DNA of 9,393 bases, taken from assembly GCA_039815365.1 (NCBI GenBank), contig JBCBZK010000138.1, forward strand, positions 1-9,393. The letters are read 5' to 3'. The position numbers were made by a program, and so were the translations under genes. Of the stretch, positions 1 through 5,995 are shown one piece after another. The stretch's first letter is position 1; the number at the start of each line of letters is the position of its first letter. The notes under the pieces are model-generated. The model was not told the DNA's origin, ran no database searches, and saw only the letters and a list, made by a program, of their open reading frames with translations. The stretch comes from CALBPI01 sp039815365 (GTDB lineage: Bacteria > Pseudomonadota > Gammaproteobacteria > Steroidobacterales > Woeseiaceae).

Positions 1-514
1 CGATGTACGGCTCGCCCGCTTCTTGCGGGTCGTCGACGACGCCGTTCATGAACGGGTCGGTCCCGTCGATGTACTCGGCTCGTTCGTCGATCAGGCCGTT
101 GCCGTTGTTGTCGATGCCGTCGCCGCTGTCGCGGCCGTCGCCCCAGGGGCGGTTGAGGTCCATCCGCCGGCCGGCGAGCAGCTCGGGCGCCAGCAGCCCG
201 CCGAAGCTGTAGACCGCGTTGCGGGTGTCGGCGGCGTCGACCGCATTGTCGCCGAACAGGATCCGATCGACGCGCTCGCTGAGCACCTGATCGGTGTGGC
301 GTATCGGTATCAAAGCGGGCTCGGAGCGTTTCAGCTCGAGCACCACGCGATAGCGCAGGTAATCGATCAGCCGAGCCGGGCTCGGCGGGTCGTCGCGCAT
401 CACGACGACGTAGTCGTCGCAATCGTCCGCCCAGAGGTCGTCGTAGTCGATCGCGTTGCCAGGGTTCCGCGGGTAGACGTGCGACTCGAGGTCGCTGTAC
501 CCGACGATCGCTTC
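1..514 (-). CDS. Internal fragment of an Asp/Gly-rich uncharacterised protein, foreign to the flagellar cluster (planctomycete-like)
   Basis: A minus-strand frame is open from about base 514 to the window edge, with no start and no stop inside, so this is an internal fragment of about 170 residues. Nearly every third codon position is G or C. The protein begins EAIVGYSDLESHVYPRNP and includes LLAPELLAGRRMDLNRP (about 196-146), then an Asp/Gly/Asn-rich stretch at 142-83 with DGIDNNGNGLIDE, which looks like a calcium-binding Dx[DN]xNG loop or a low-complexity linker. From memory, this combination resembles large uncharacterised proteins common in planctomycete genomes; that is recall, not a search result. 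GC is clearly higher than in the neighbouring genes (40 of 60 bases at 1-60, 48 of 60 at 121-180, against 27 of 60 at 1681-1740). The frame is shifted by one relative to fliR, so the fliR frame reads through this segment as Arg-rich nonsense. No function can be assigned. Confidence 0.6.
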
Positions 515-515
515 C

Positions 516-848
516 AAAGCCAAGCCCCATACTCATCGATACCGTCTGTGCTCCGAGTGACACGGCATCGAAAACAAGTTGGGTAACGAACCCCATGATG
601 AGACCTAGAGCGACCTCCTGTAACGCAACGGCAACACCGGCGAATGTCATGATCATCACTCCTGGAAGTGATTGCTCTACGACCGGCGCCATGACAAGCG
701 TCAGCGAAACCGCGAGTAGCGCGCGCACGCGTCTGGGCACAAAAGCGCCTCCGATAGCCGGAATCGCCACGATGAACGCACTGATTCTGAGGAATGGCCA
801 CAAGTACATGGCGAGCAGATCGACAAAAGGCTGAATTTCGAAAAGCAT
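516..848 (-). CDS. fliR: Flagellar export gate protein FliR, 3'-truncated
   Basis: FliR is a polytopic inner-membrane protein of the type III flagellar export gate, packed with FliP and FliQ. It starts at the ATG at 848-846, three bases after the fliQ stop. The first 111 residues are typical: MLFEIQPFVDLLAMYLWPFL, a hydrophobic segment around 15-35, then VPRRVRALLAVSLTLVMAPV, and a hydrophobic segment near 75-95 leading to MSMGLGF (residues 105-111). Family members usually continue with an A-S-x-V-D-P type sequence and reach about 255-260 residues. Here the sequence changes after Phe111 (codon 518-516) into GC-rich DNA in which the FliR frame stays open to base 1 but reads SDRRVQRPRVARLP and similar Arg-rich nonsense. 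The last 55-60% of the protein is therefore absent. As the sequence stands the gene is broken; an assembly or amplification chimera is more likely than a real mutation. Confidence 0.92.
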
Positions 849-851
849 CGT

Positions 852-1121
852 TCAGCCGATAAGATTGGGAATGTTGGTTATCAGTTGGTGCGTGAAGTCG
901 ACCAGTGTTCCGATAATCCAGGGTCCACCGAGCATCAGCGCAACGCCGAGAATTAGTAACTTGGGGATAAAGGACAGCGTCATTTCATTGATCTGTGTTG
1001 CGGCTTGCAACATCCCCACCGCGAGGCCGACTAGCAACGCTGACAGCAACAAGGGCGAGGAAATCGCAAACGTCACCCACAACGCCTGCTGACCAATCGA
1101 TAGAATGGATTCGGGTGTCAT
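852..1121 (-). CDS. fliQ: Flagellar export gate protein FliQ
   Basis: This is a small inner-membrane subunit of the flagellar type III export gate, which lines the channel with FliP and FliR. At 89 residues it has the normal family length and two hydrophobic segments, at about residues 15-38 and 50-75. The N-terminus MTPESILSIGQQALW and the central GMLQAATQINEMTLSFIPK are characteristic of FliQ. The ATG at 1121 is preceded by GGGAG at 1132-1128 with a six-base spacer, a good ribosome binding site. It lies 12 bases after the fliP stop and 3 bases before the fliR start, so it is part of the same transcript. Nothing unusual is seen. Confidence 0.97.
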   Translation of the reverse strand: MTPESILSIGQQALWVTFAISSPLLLSALLVGLAVGMLQAATQINEMTLSFIPKLLILGVALMLGGPWIIGTLVDFTHQLITNIPNLIG

Positions 1122-1133
1122 GTAATGCTCCCG

Positions 1134-1895
1134 TTACACATAGAAACTCGATGCGAGTGTGCCAAGGAGCAATGCCCATCCATCCACGAGTACAAACAAC
1201 ATGAGTTTGAACGGCAGAGAAATCAGCATCGGCGACAGCATCATCATCCCCATCGACATGAGCACGCTCGATACCACCAGATCGATAATCAGAAACGGGA
1301 TAAAGATCAGGAAGCCAATCTGGAACGCTGTTTTGAGTTCACTGACCATATAGGCTGGAATGACGACGCTGATAGGCACATCATCCACAACATCGAAACC
1401 CTGATGGCCGGCAATGTTTGCAAACAGCTTCAGATCACTGTCACGCGTTTGGTCCAACATGAACTGACGAATCGGGCCGATGCCGATCTTCACCGCATCG
1501 GCCATCGTGATTGCCCCTTCGGTATAGGGCTGTACGGCTTGCTCGTTGACGGTATTCACGACAGGCGCCATGATGAAAAAAGTCAGAAACAGGGAAATGC
1601 CGATCAAGACCTGGTTCGGTGGTGTCTGCGCGGTGCCCAGCGCCTGACGCAATATTGACAAAACAATGATCAGTCGAACGAATGCACTCATCGATAACAG
1701 CAACGCTGGCAACAGCGTTAGCAATGTCATCGTTATCAGTATCTGTAAGCTCAGACTTAAAGACTGAGCGCCTTGCGGACCCGCATCGGTAACCGTGAGC
1801 GGTAGGGCGACATCTGTCGCCTGAGCCATCGCTTCGGGCGTACCCATCAACATGATCAGAATACAAAAACACCAATGCAATGAACGTTGCATCAT
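1134..1895 (-). CDS. fliP: Flagellar export gate protein FliP
   Basis: FliP is the core channel-forming subunit of the flagellar type III export gate in the inner membrane. The 253-residue product has a cleavable-type signal peptide (residues 1-25, hydrophobic core then EAMAQA). The FliP signatures follow: LPALLLSMSAFVRLIIVLS at 62-80, then ALGTAQTPPNQVLIG, and FLIIDLVVSSVLMSMGMMM near 201-219. Hydrophobic segments lie at about 48-85, 97-112, 190-212 and 230-250, with a periplasmic loop between the second and third, as usual for the family. The start ATG overlaps the fliO stop in an ATGA arrangement (four shared bases), which indicates translational coupling. Length and motifs are intact. Confidence 0.97.
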   Translation of the reverse strand: MMQRSLHWCFCILIMLMGTPEAMAQATDVALPLTVTDAGPQGAQSLSLSLQILITMTLLTLLPALLLSMSAFVRLIIVLSILRQALGTAQTPPNQVLIGISLFLTFFIMAPVVNTVNEQAVQPYTEGAITMADAVKIGIGPIRQFMLDQTRDSDLKLFANIAGHQGFDVVDDVPISVVIPAYMVSELKTAFQIGFLIFIPFLIIDLVVSSVLMSMGMMMLSPMLISLPFKLMLFVLVDGWALLLGTLASSFYV

Positions 1896-2323
1896 GACTG
1901 TGACTTGTCGGCGACGCCGTGTGGGTCGCGGAATGCTTTGAGCTTGGCTGCGAAACCGCCGGCGATAGGCGTTTGCGTCGTGCTTGTGGCCAGCGGCTCA
2001 TTCAGCGTATGTAACGGTGTAATGTGACTGGCTGTGATACCAAGCAATACTTGTTCATCGCCAACCTGAACGACGACGAGCCGCTCACGGTTGCCAACCA
2101 TTCGCGTCGCGACCACCTCAAGAGCGCCGTGTTGCGATGATCCGAATTTCTTGCTCCGCGCGAAGAACCAACCGAGCAACAAAATGATGCCGAGCACAAG
2201 CAACAAGTTAAGCATCAAGGGCAATAACCCGGCACCCTGTGTCATCGTTGCACCGGCTGCCTGTTGCGCCTGTGCTGGTGCGATAACCAAGCTCGCCACG
2301 AGTACTGTAGTAAGTGAGCGCAT
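1892..2323 (-). CDS. fliO: Flagellar biosynthesis protein FliO
   Basis: FliO is a membrane protein that helps assemble or stabilise the FliP ring of the export gate. The 143-residue product has an N-terminal signal-like segment (residues 1-19, ending AQAQ), a strong transmembrane helix at about 33-54 (LLPLMLNLLLVLGIILLLGW), then a basic cytoplasmic segment FARSKK. The FliO domain follows at about 66-110, including LEVVATRMVGNRERLVVVQVG and a LLGIT motif. Sequence conservation is low in this family, so the call rests on architecture, this domain and the position between fliN and fliP. The ATG lies four bases after the fliN stop, with no clear ribosome binding site, so translation is probably coupled. 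The tail is variable, as expected. Confidence 0.94.
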   Translation of the reverse strand: MRSLTTVLVASLVIAPAQAQQAAGATMTQGAGLLPLMLNLLLVLGIILLLGWFFARSKKFGSSQHGALEVVATRMVGNRERLVVVQVGDEQVLLGITASHITPLHTLNEPLATSTTQTPIAGGFAAKLKAFRDPHGVADKSQS

Positions 2324-2327
2324 CGAG

Positions 2328-2717
2328 CTAGCTCAACGTTTCGATACGTTCAGCGGGACTAATCACGTCTGTCAATCGAACGCCAAACTGACCATCGACG
2401 ACAACAATCTCGCCGTGCGCGACTAACGTACCGTTGACCAGCACATCCAATGCGTCACCAGCGCTACGATCCAAAGCGACCACAGAGCCTTCAGCGAGAT
2501 TCACAAGATCCCGTATCGTGATGTCGGTGCTACCGACGTGCAGCGCGAGTGAGACATTGACATCAAGAATCAAGTCCAGGTTAACGTCGGCAGACGTCGT
2601 GCCGGCGGGCGTATCGGAAAGCGCATCTGGTGCGTACTTTTCCTCTTCTGCCGCCGCTTCTGGTGGCGTTTCTGGTGGCGTTTCTTCTGCGGTTTCGGTG
2701 GGTTCTGTTTCACTCAT
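2328..2717 (-). CDS. fliN: Flagellar motor switch protein FliN
   Basis: FliN forms the lower part of the cytoplasmic C-ring with FliM and helps dock FliH and the export ATPase. The first 45 residues are acidic and Pro/Glu-rich, including a short tandem TPPETPPE. The conserved SpoA (surface presentation) domain spans about 46-125: LDLILDVNVSLALHVG, then RDLVNLAEGSVVALDRSAGD, then VLVNGTLVAHGEIVVVDG and FGVRLTDVIS. These match FliN of other proteobacteria closely, and the length of 129 is normal. A ribosome binding site AAGGAA (2729-2724) sits six bases before the ATG. It begins 26 bases after the fliM stop, the largest gap inside the fliL-fliR group, so fliN may be initiated independently of fliM. 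Confidence 0.97.
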   Translation of the reverse strand: MSETEPTETAEETPPETPPEAAAEEEKYAPDALSDTPAGTTSADVNLDLILDVNVSLALHVGSTDITIRDLVNLAEGSVVALDRSAGDALDVLVNGTLVAHGEIVVVDGQFGVRLTDVISPAERIETLS

Positions 2718-2743
2718 AATGACTTCCTTGTCACGACGTGATG

Positions 2744-3802
2744 TTAGTCGCTAATTGACCGATCACTGGCATCCGCCCAGCGCTTCATTTGAAATGCATT
2801 GTTTTCTTCAAGAGTCCCGAAGCGACCTACTGCACAGACCGTATCGCCGACCATCAGTTTGGCCGCCTCCGGTTGTTCCAGCGGCAACAAATCACCGGCG
2901 GCCATCGAGACAATTCTGCGTAGCGACAAGCGCAGCTTGCCAACGAGAACCGTGGCACTCACGTCCGTACCTTCAAGGTGTGATCCAAGTGCAGCAGACC
3001 ACTGCGGATCGCCAACAGGGTTACGCGCATTCGTCGCACCTTCCAAATCGTCAGCGATGCTGGCGACCTGGGTATGCGGCATCAGCACGTGCAGATAGCC
3101 GTTGTGTGTGCCGGTTTGCACAAGAAAGCGACAGACGACCACAGGATCTTTCGGCTCAATGCCAACGCCAAGCGTGGGATCATACTCGCGCTGCAGCACC
3201 TCCGGCTCAAGCGCGATGAGTTTCTCCCATGCGGCGGGTAACCCATCGAAAAATGCTTGAAGCGCAAGCTCACTCACGCGTAACTCACCCGCTGTAAACT
3301 GCTGTCTGATTTGCGCTGTCGCACTGTCGCGCACATCGCTTTCGTGACTGACAAAACCGAAAAATGCTTCGACCAATCCTGCCAATAGATCGTTGTCGAC
3401 GATAATGATCGCGTGGCCTGGAAGCGGCGCCATTTTCAACAACGTGGTAATGACCGGCGCACGCGTCTTGGCCGTTGCCGTCGCGTACGTCGCCGTGAAC
3501 ACGTCCTCAGCCGTCATACTGATTGGGCACTTGAGCAGACCAGCCCACCGCTGCGACGTGCGTTTCGACCATTGTTGGCAGATCGCCTGAACCCGCGGAT
3601 AGCTGCCATAGTTGATGTAGGCATCGGGGCGAATCTCGTACGCCCTGACAACACTCGCAGTGTCGCTGTTCTGACTTCCAATGACACCTGAACTCACGCC
3701 TTCTAGCAGCGCGTCCTTTTCATCATCAGACAGCAGCTCTTCGTCGCTCTGCGACACGTCGGCTTCCACTGCAGCATCATCGGCGCTCGCATCATCACTC
3801 AT
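2744..3802 (-). CDS. fliM: Flagellar motor switch protein FliM, divergent
   Basis: FliM is the middle C-ring protein; it binds phosphorylated CheY, FliG and FliN and sets the direction of rotation. The product has 352 residues. It has an acidic N-terminal extension, then LLSDDEKDALLEG at 23-35, corresponding to the usual LSQxEIDALL CheY-binding helix. A FliM middle domain follows at about 50-250 (RAYEIRPDAYINYGSYPR; MAPLPGHAIIIVDNDLL; FTAGELRVSELALQAFFD), then a C-terminal SpoA domain at about 268-342 (VSATVLVGKLRLSLRRI; LMVGDTVCAVGRFGT). The middle domain is divergent. The usual LFGG-G-R segment is replaced by FFGFVSHESDVRDS, and the basic R-x-R segment after YDF is not recognisable. The stop of fliL overlaps its start by one base (TAATG), so translation is coupled. 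Position between fliL and fliN makes the assignment secure despite the divergence. Confidence 0.95.
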   Translation of the reverse strand: MSDDASADDAAVEADVSQSDEELLSDDEKDALLEGVSSGVIGSQNSDTASVVRAYEIRPDAYINYGSYPRVQAICQQWSKRTSQRWAGLLKCPISMTAEDVFTATYATATAKTRAPVITTLLKMAPLPGHAIIIVDNDLLAGLVEAFFGFVSHESDVRDSATAQIRQQFTAGELRVSELALQAFFDGLPAAWEKLIALEPEVLQREYDPTLGVGIEPKDPVVVCRFLVQTGTHNGYLHVLMPHTQVASIADDLEGATNARNPVGDPQWSAALGSHLEGTDVSATVLVGKLRLSLRRIVSMAAGDLLPLEQPEAAKLMVGDTVCAVGRFGTLEENNAFQMKRWADASDRSISD

Positions 3803-4308
3803 TACTGCACCACAAGATTGGTAAAGTAGACGGCTTCAACGCCTGCCTCACCCGTTTGCTCGGTCAAAATGCCGTTAATCTCTTCAAGCGCTTGACCTAA
3901 CATTTTGGTCTTGCCTTCGCGGCCCGAGAGATCCTCAATCTTGACATCACCATAAAGCAGAATGAGGTTGTTTCGGATCACGGCGTTGTGTGTGTCAATC
4001 GCATCAACCACCGTCTGTTTGCGTGTCATCAACTCAAGCGACATTTGCAAAAATCTGGACCGCCCTCGGTTGTCCTGAAAGTTGATCAACAGTGGCGGAT
4101 GTATACCCTTGTAGATAGCATCGGCCGCGGGCGCAGCTTCAGCAGGTGCGTCGGCGTCGGCAACCACTTCCGGCTCGCCACTGATCATTTTTTGGATCAT
4201 TGGTCCGGCAAAGATACCACCACCTAACAGCGCAACGGCGGCGACAACAATAATGATCAGTTTGCCTTTGCCTTTCTTGGGTGCGTCTTCTTGTTCGTCT
4301 TCAGCCAT
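3802..4308 (-). CDS. fliL: Flagellar basal-body-associated protein FliL
   Basis: FliL is a single-pass inner-membrane protein with a periplasmic domain that surrounds or supports the stator units. The 168-residue product has a short charged cytoplasmic N-terminus (MAEDEQEDAPKKGKGK), one transmembrane helix at about 17-36, an Ala/Pro/Asp-rich linker to about 65, and the periplasmic FliL domain. That domain starts KGIHPPLLINFQDNRGRSRFL and includes LQMSLELMTR and HNAVIRNNLILLYG; it ends in VEAVYFTNLVVQ, a typical FliL C-terminus. A strong ribosome binding site AAGGAG (4319-4314) lies five bases before the ATG. It is the first gene after the sigma-54 promoter at 4359-4375, so it heads the fliL-fliR transcript. 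Confidence 0.96.
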   Translation of the reverse strand: MAEDEQEDAPKKGKGKLIIIVVAAVALLGGGIFAGPMIQKMISGEPEVVADADAPAEAAPAADAIYKGIHPPLLINFQDNRGRSRFLQMSLELMTRKQTVVDAIDTHNAVIRNNLILLYGDVKIEDLSGREGKTKMLGQALEEINGILTEQTGEAGVEAVYFTNLVVQ

Positions 4309-4358
4309 GTCAACTCCTTGCGCGCAGCGGGTGCTGCGGTTTACGTTACAAAGGAGTT

Positions 4359-4375
4359 AGCAAAGAGCGTGCCAA
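4359..4375 (-). promoter_or_regulatory. Sigma-54 (RpoN) promoter for the fliL operon
   Basis: On the minus strand the sequence TTGGCACGCTCTTTGCT matches the sigma-54 consensus (TGGCAC, five bases, TTGC plus A or T) at every key position: GG at -24, GC at -12 and the exact spacing between them. The predicted transcription start is about 12 bases downstream, near 4348. This gives a leader of roughly 40 bases before the fliL ATG, with the ribosome binding site inside it. Sigma-54 control of middle or late flagellar operons is established in Vibrio and Pseudomonas. The activator here (an FlrC/FleR-type protein) is inferred, since no regulator gene lies in the window. Confidence 0.88.
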
Positions 4376-4460
4376 ATTCGCAAGACTATATTTTTCAATT
4401 ACTTACAGGCTTGCCAGGGCTAGTCCATTCGCCAAGGCATGCCGTTCCGACATTTTTTTG

Positions 4461-4477
4461 GCACTTCGGGCAAGTGC
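4461..4477. repeat. Inverted repeat upstream of the fliL sigma-54 promoter
   Basis: The sequence GCACTT-CGGGC-AAGTGC is a perfect six-base dyad with a five-base spacer. It lies about 85-100 bases upstream of the -24 element of the fliL promoter, the usual distance for an enhancer site of a sigma-54 activator. The run of seven T on the plus strand lies at 4453-4459, 5' of the dyad on that strand, so it does not act as a terminator tract in either direction. Its role as an activator site is inferred from position only. Confidence 0.45.
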
Positions 4478-4496
4478 AGAGGAGAACCGTCATTTA

Positions 4497-5897
4497 TCAG
4501 ACGAATGTATCGATGATGCCTTCATGGCGCATAGCCCTGCGCAGTGGCATCGCATCAATCGTCTCTTGGGTTTCGTCGTGCTGCGTTGACTGCAAATAGT
4601 CTAAGCCCTCAGTCGACTCGGAAGAGCGCTGTTGCTGTTGGGATCCATCCTGTACGTCGCTTTCGGCCAGCTGCAACCCCTGTTGCTCCAATAGCTCGCG
4701 TAGTCGTGGCAAACTGTTTTCGATTGCATCGCGCGTCAAGGGCGCTGCCGCGACGAACTGCACTCTGGCAAGCTGCTCATCTACCTCAATGCTTACGTCG
4801 ACCGGTCCAAGGTGCTCCGGATTGATCTTGATTTGAGCATTGCCAAGTTTCGCGTGAATGACCCAACCGACTCGCTCGGCGAACTGCCGCGACCAATCGG
4901 GACTGTCAAAAGGTGTCTCCAGTGAGAACGACACTGGCCGTGCTGCAGCATCGACGCCAGCGCTGGTTGGCAAAACTTGTGGAAGCGTGCGCGCAAGTGT
5001 CGGTGTCTGAGCCGTATCGACAGATCCAATATCTACAAAACTAATCCGTTGCAGCGACTCACCTTCCAATGGCGTCACACGTCGGGCAGCTTGCACGACT
5101 GGCGCTGCTACCGGCACTGCGGCCTGGGTGGATGGCAATGGCAATGCGGTCGCACGATCGGTGGTTTGTGTCGTCTGGTTGCGTCGCTCCCAAAGCGCGC
5201 CGTCTGGGGTTGATGCACGATTGACGACCAACGTGGCAGGGTCTTCTGCGCGTTCGACGGTTACCTGACGCGTGAGCGTATCGATTGCCGTAGGCTGCGT
5301 CCGACGCGCCTCGGCAGACACGACCAATGGTTGAACGGGTTCGGTCGTTGGCGATTTCGGCGTAACCACTAACGGCGCCTGCGGCAGCGCTACGTTGAGT
5401 ACATCACGTACCTCTGCTGCCGCATCAGCAATAGATAAGTCGCGAAGCACGGGTGCGGACACAGGCGTGGTATCGGCCAACGTATCGAGTGTGTCAGTCG
5501 CACCGCGGGAATCTGCCAATGAGAGCACAGCGGCTGAAGACGCTTGCGGCAGCGTTGCCGCAGTCTCGGGCAATGAGATACCTGGCAACACCTCGGTGAT
5601 TTGCGCCAACAAATCTTCGCCAGCGTTCTCTAACGTCAGTTGGCTCGCGTTGCCATCGCCCGCTACCGGCAAGGCGTTGCCACCTACAACCGGCAACACG
5701 TTGCCGCCGGGGACAGCGCCGTTGCCTTGCTCAAGCAACAGAGCAGCGAACTCAAGCGCTGCGTCGAGCGCTTGCTGATCAATCCCGTCGATCGCATCTA
5801 CCGGCAGCGAACCCCCCGCCAATACAGGGGTTAGCGAACTCTTCGGTGATGTTGATGCTGTGCCAAGACCAAGAATGGAAAGTGTGTTTTGTGTCAT
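4497..5897 (-). CDS. fliK: Flagellar hook-length control protein FliK
   Basis: FliK is the secreted molecular ruler that stops hook growth and switches the export gate to late substrates. The 466-residue product has a long, low-complexity N-terminal and central part rich in Ala, Val, Thr, Pro and Gln, as is usual for the ruler region. The conserved C-terminal hook-length domain lies at about 324-416: DSPDWSRQFAERVGWVI, AQIKINPEHLGPVDVSIEVD, and NSLPRLRELLEQQGLQLAES. A Gln/Ser-rich tail follows (DGSQQQQRSSES). Near residues 62-80 an imperfect repeat GGNVLPVVGGNALPVAGDGN is visible in protein and DNA. The ATG at 5897 has only a weak upstream GGATG. It has its own sigma-54-like promoter and stands apart from fliJ by 98 bases and from fliL by 188 bases. 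Confidence 0.95.
   Translation of the reverse strand: MTQNTLSILGLGTASTSPKSSLTPVLAGGSLPVDAIDGIDQQALDAALEFAALLLEQGNGAVPGGNVLPVVGGNALPVAGDGNASQLTLENAGEDLLAQITEVLPGISLPETAATLPQASSAAVLSLADSRGATDTLDTLADTTPVSAPVLRDLSIADAAAEVRDVLNVALPQAPLVVTPKSPTTEPVQPLVVSAEARRTQPTAIDTLTRQVTVERAEDPATLVVNRASTPDGALWERRNQTTQTTDRATALPLPSTQAAVPVAAPVVQAARRVTPLEGESLQRISFVDIGSVDTAQTPTLARTLPQVLPTSAGVDAAARPVSFSLETPFDSPDWSRQFAERVGWVIHAKLGNAQIKINPEHLGPVDVSIEVDEQLARVQFVAAAPLTRDAIENSLPRLRELLEQQGLQLAESDVQDGSQQQQRSSESTEGLDYLQSTQHDETQETIDAMPLRRAMRHEGIIDTFV
5665..5712 (-). repeat. 24-base imperfect tandem repeat inside fliK
   Basis: Two adjacent 24-base units, beginning ACCGGCAAGGCGTTGCC at 5665 and ACCGGCAACACGTTGCC at 5689 on the plus strand, encode VVGGNALP and GGNVLP-type units in fliK. 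A more degenerate third copy lies beside them (around 5641-5664). The repeat is in frame, so unit gain or loss would change the length of the FliK ruler region by eight residues. Confidence 0.6.
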
Positions 5898-5966
5898 TGC
5901 GATTCATCCAGACGCCAGACTCAATGCTCAGGCGTAGTCATGTTTTAAATTGTCTGCAAGAGATAT

Positions 5967-5983
5967 TGCACATGGCGTGCCAA
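5967..5983 (-). promoter_or_regulatory. Probable sigma-54 (RpoN) promoter for fliK
   Basis: On the minus strand TTGGCACGCCATGTGCA carries a perfect TGGCAC -24 element and, at the same spacing as in the fliL promoter, GTGCA in place of TTGCA at -12, keeping the invariant GC. It lies in the fliJ-fliK gap, just after the fliJ stop, and predicts a start near 5956 and a leader of about 60 bases before the fliK ATG. The element also reads as an imperfect dyad (TTGGCAC and GTGCAA), which lowers certainty slightly. Confidence 0.72.
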
Positions 5984-5995
5984 CTTGGTCATCGC

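Larger units (their letters stand above)
4309..4496. other. fliK-fliL intergenic regulatory region
   Basis: This is a 188-base gap without a plausible gene. In transcription order it holds the downstream side of fliK, an inverted repeat at 4477-4461, an AT-rich stretch around 4400-4386 (AATTGAAAAATATAG), the sigma-54 promoter at 4375-4359 and the fliL leader with its ribosome binding site. No U-tract follows the hairpin in the direction of fliK transcription, so I do not call a terminator. Read-through from fliK into fliL remains possible. Confidence 0.75.

Noticed and set aside
23..586. A 187-codon plus-strand open frame rich in Val, Asp and Ala, beginning MRVVDDAVHERVG.
   Set aside because: It is the antisense image of the Asp/Arg-rich minus-strand frame at 1-514 and runs across the fliR break into fliR. 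Composition and codon pattern fit the minus strand.
400..801. A 133-codon minus-strand open frame overlapping fliR.
   Set aside because: It is a shifted frame of fliR (start MAIPQNQ). The true frame from 848 gives a clear FliR, and this one gives an Arg/Ser/Thr-rich product with no domain.
1125..1658. A 177-codon plus-strand open frame opposite fliP, rich in His, Arg and Gln.
   Set aside because: It is the antisense shadow of fliP, which has complete family signatures on the minus strand.
4451..4477. Hairpin next to a run of seven T, considered as an intrinsic terminator after fliK.
   Set aside because: On the minus strand the hairpin is followed by A residues, not T. On the plus strand the T-run comes before the hairpin. 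Neither direction gives a terminator.
5912..5935. ACGCC and GGCGT arms in the fliK leader, considered as a riboswitch or attenuator.
   Set aside because: Only five paired bases with a 14-base loop; this is expected by chance and no further structure or T-run follows.
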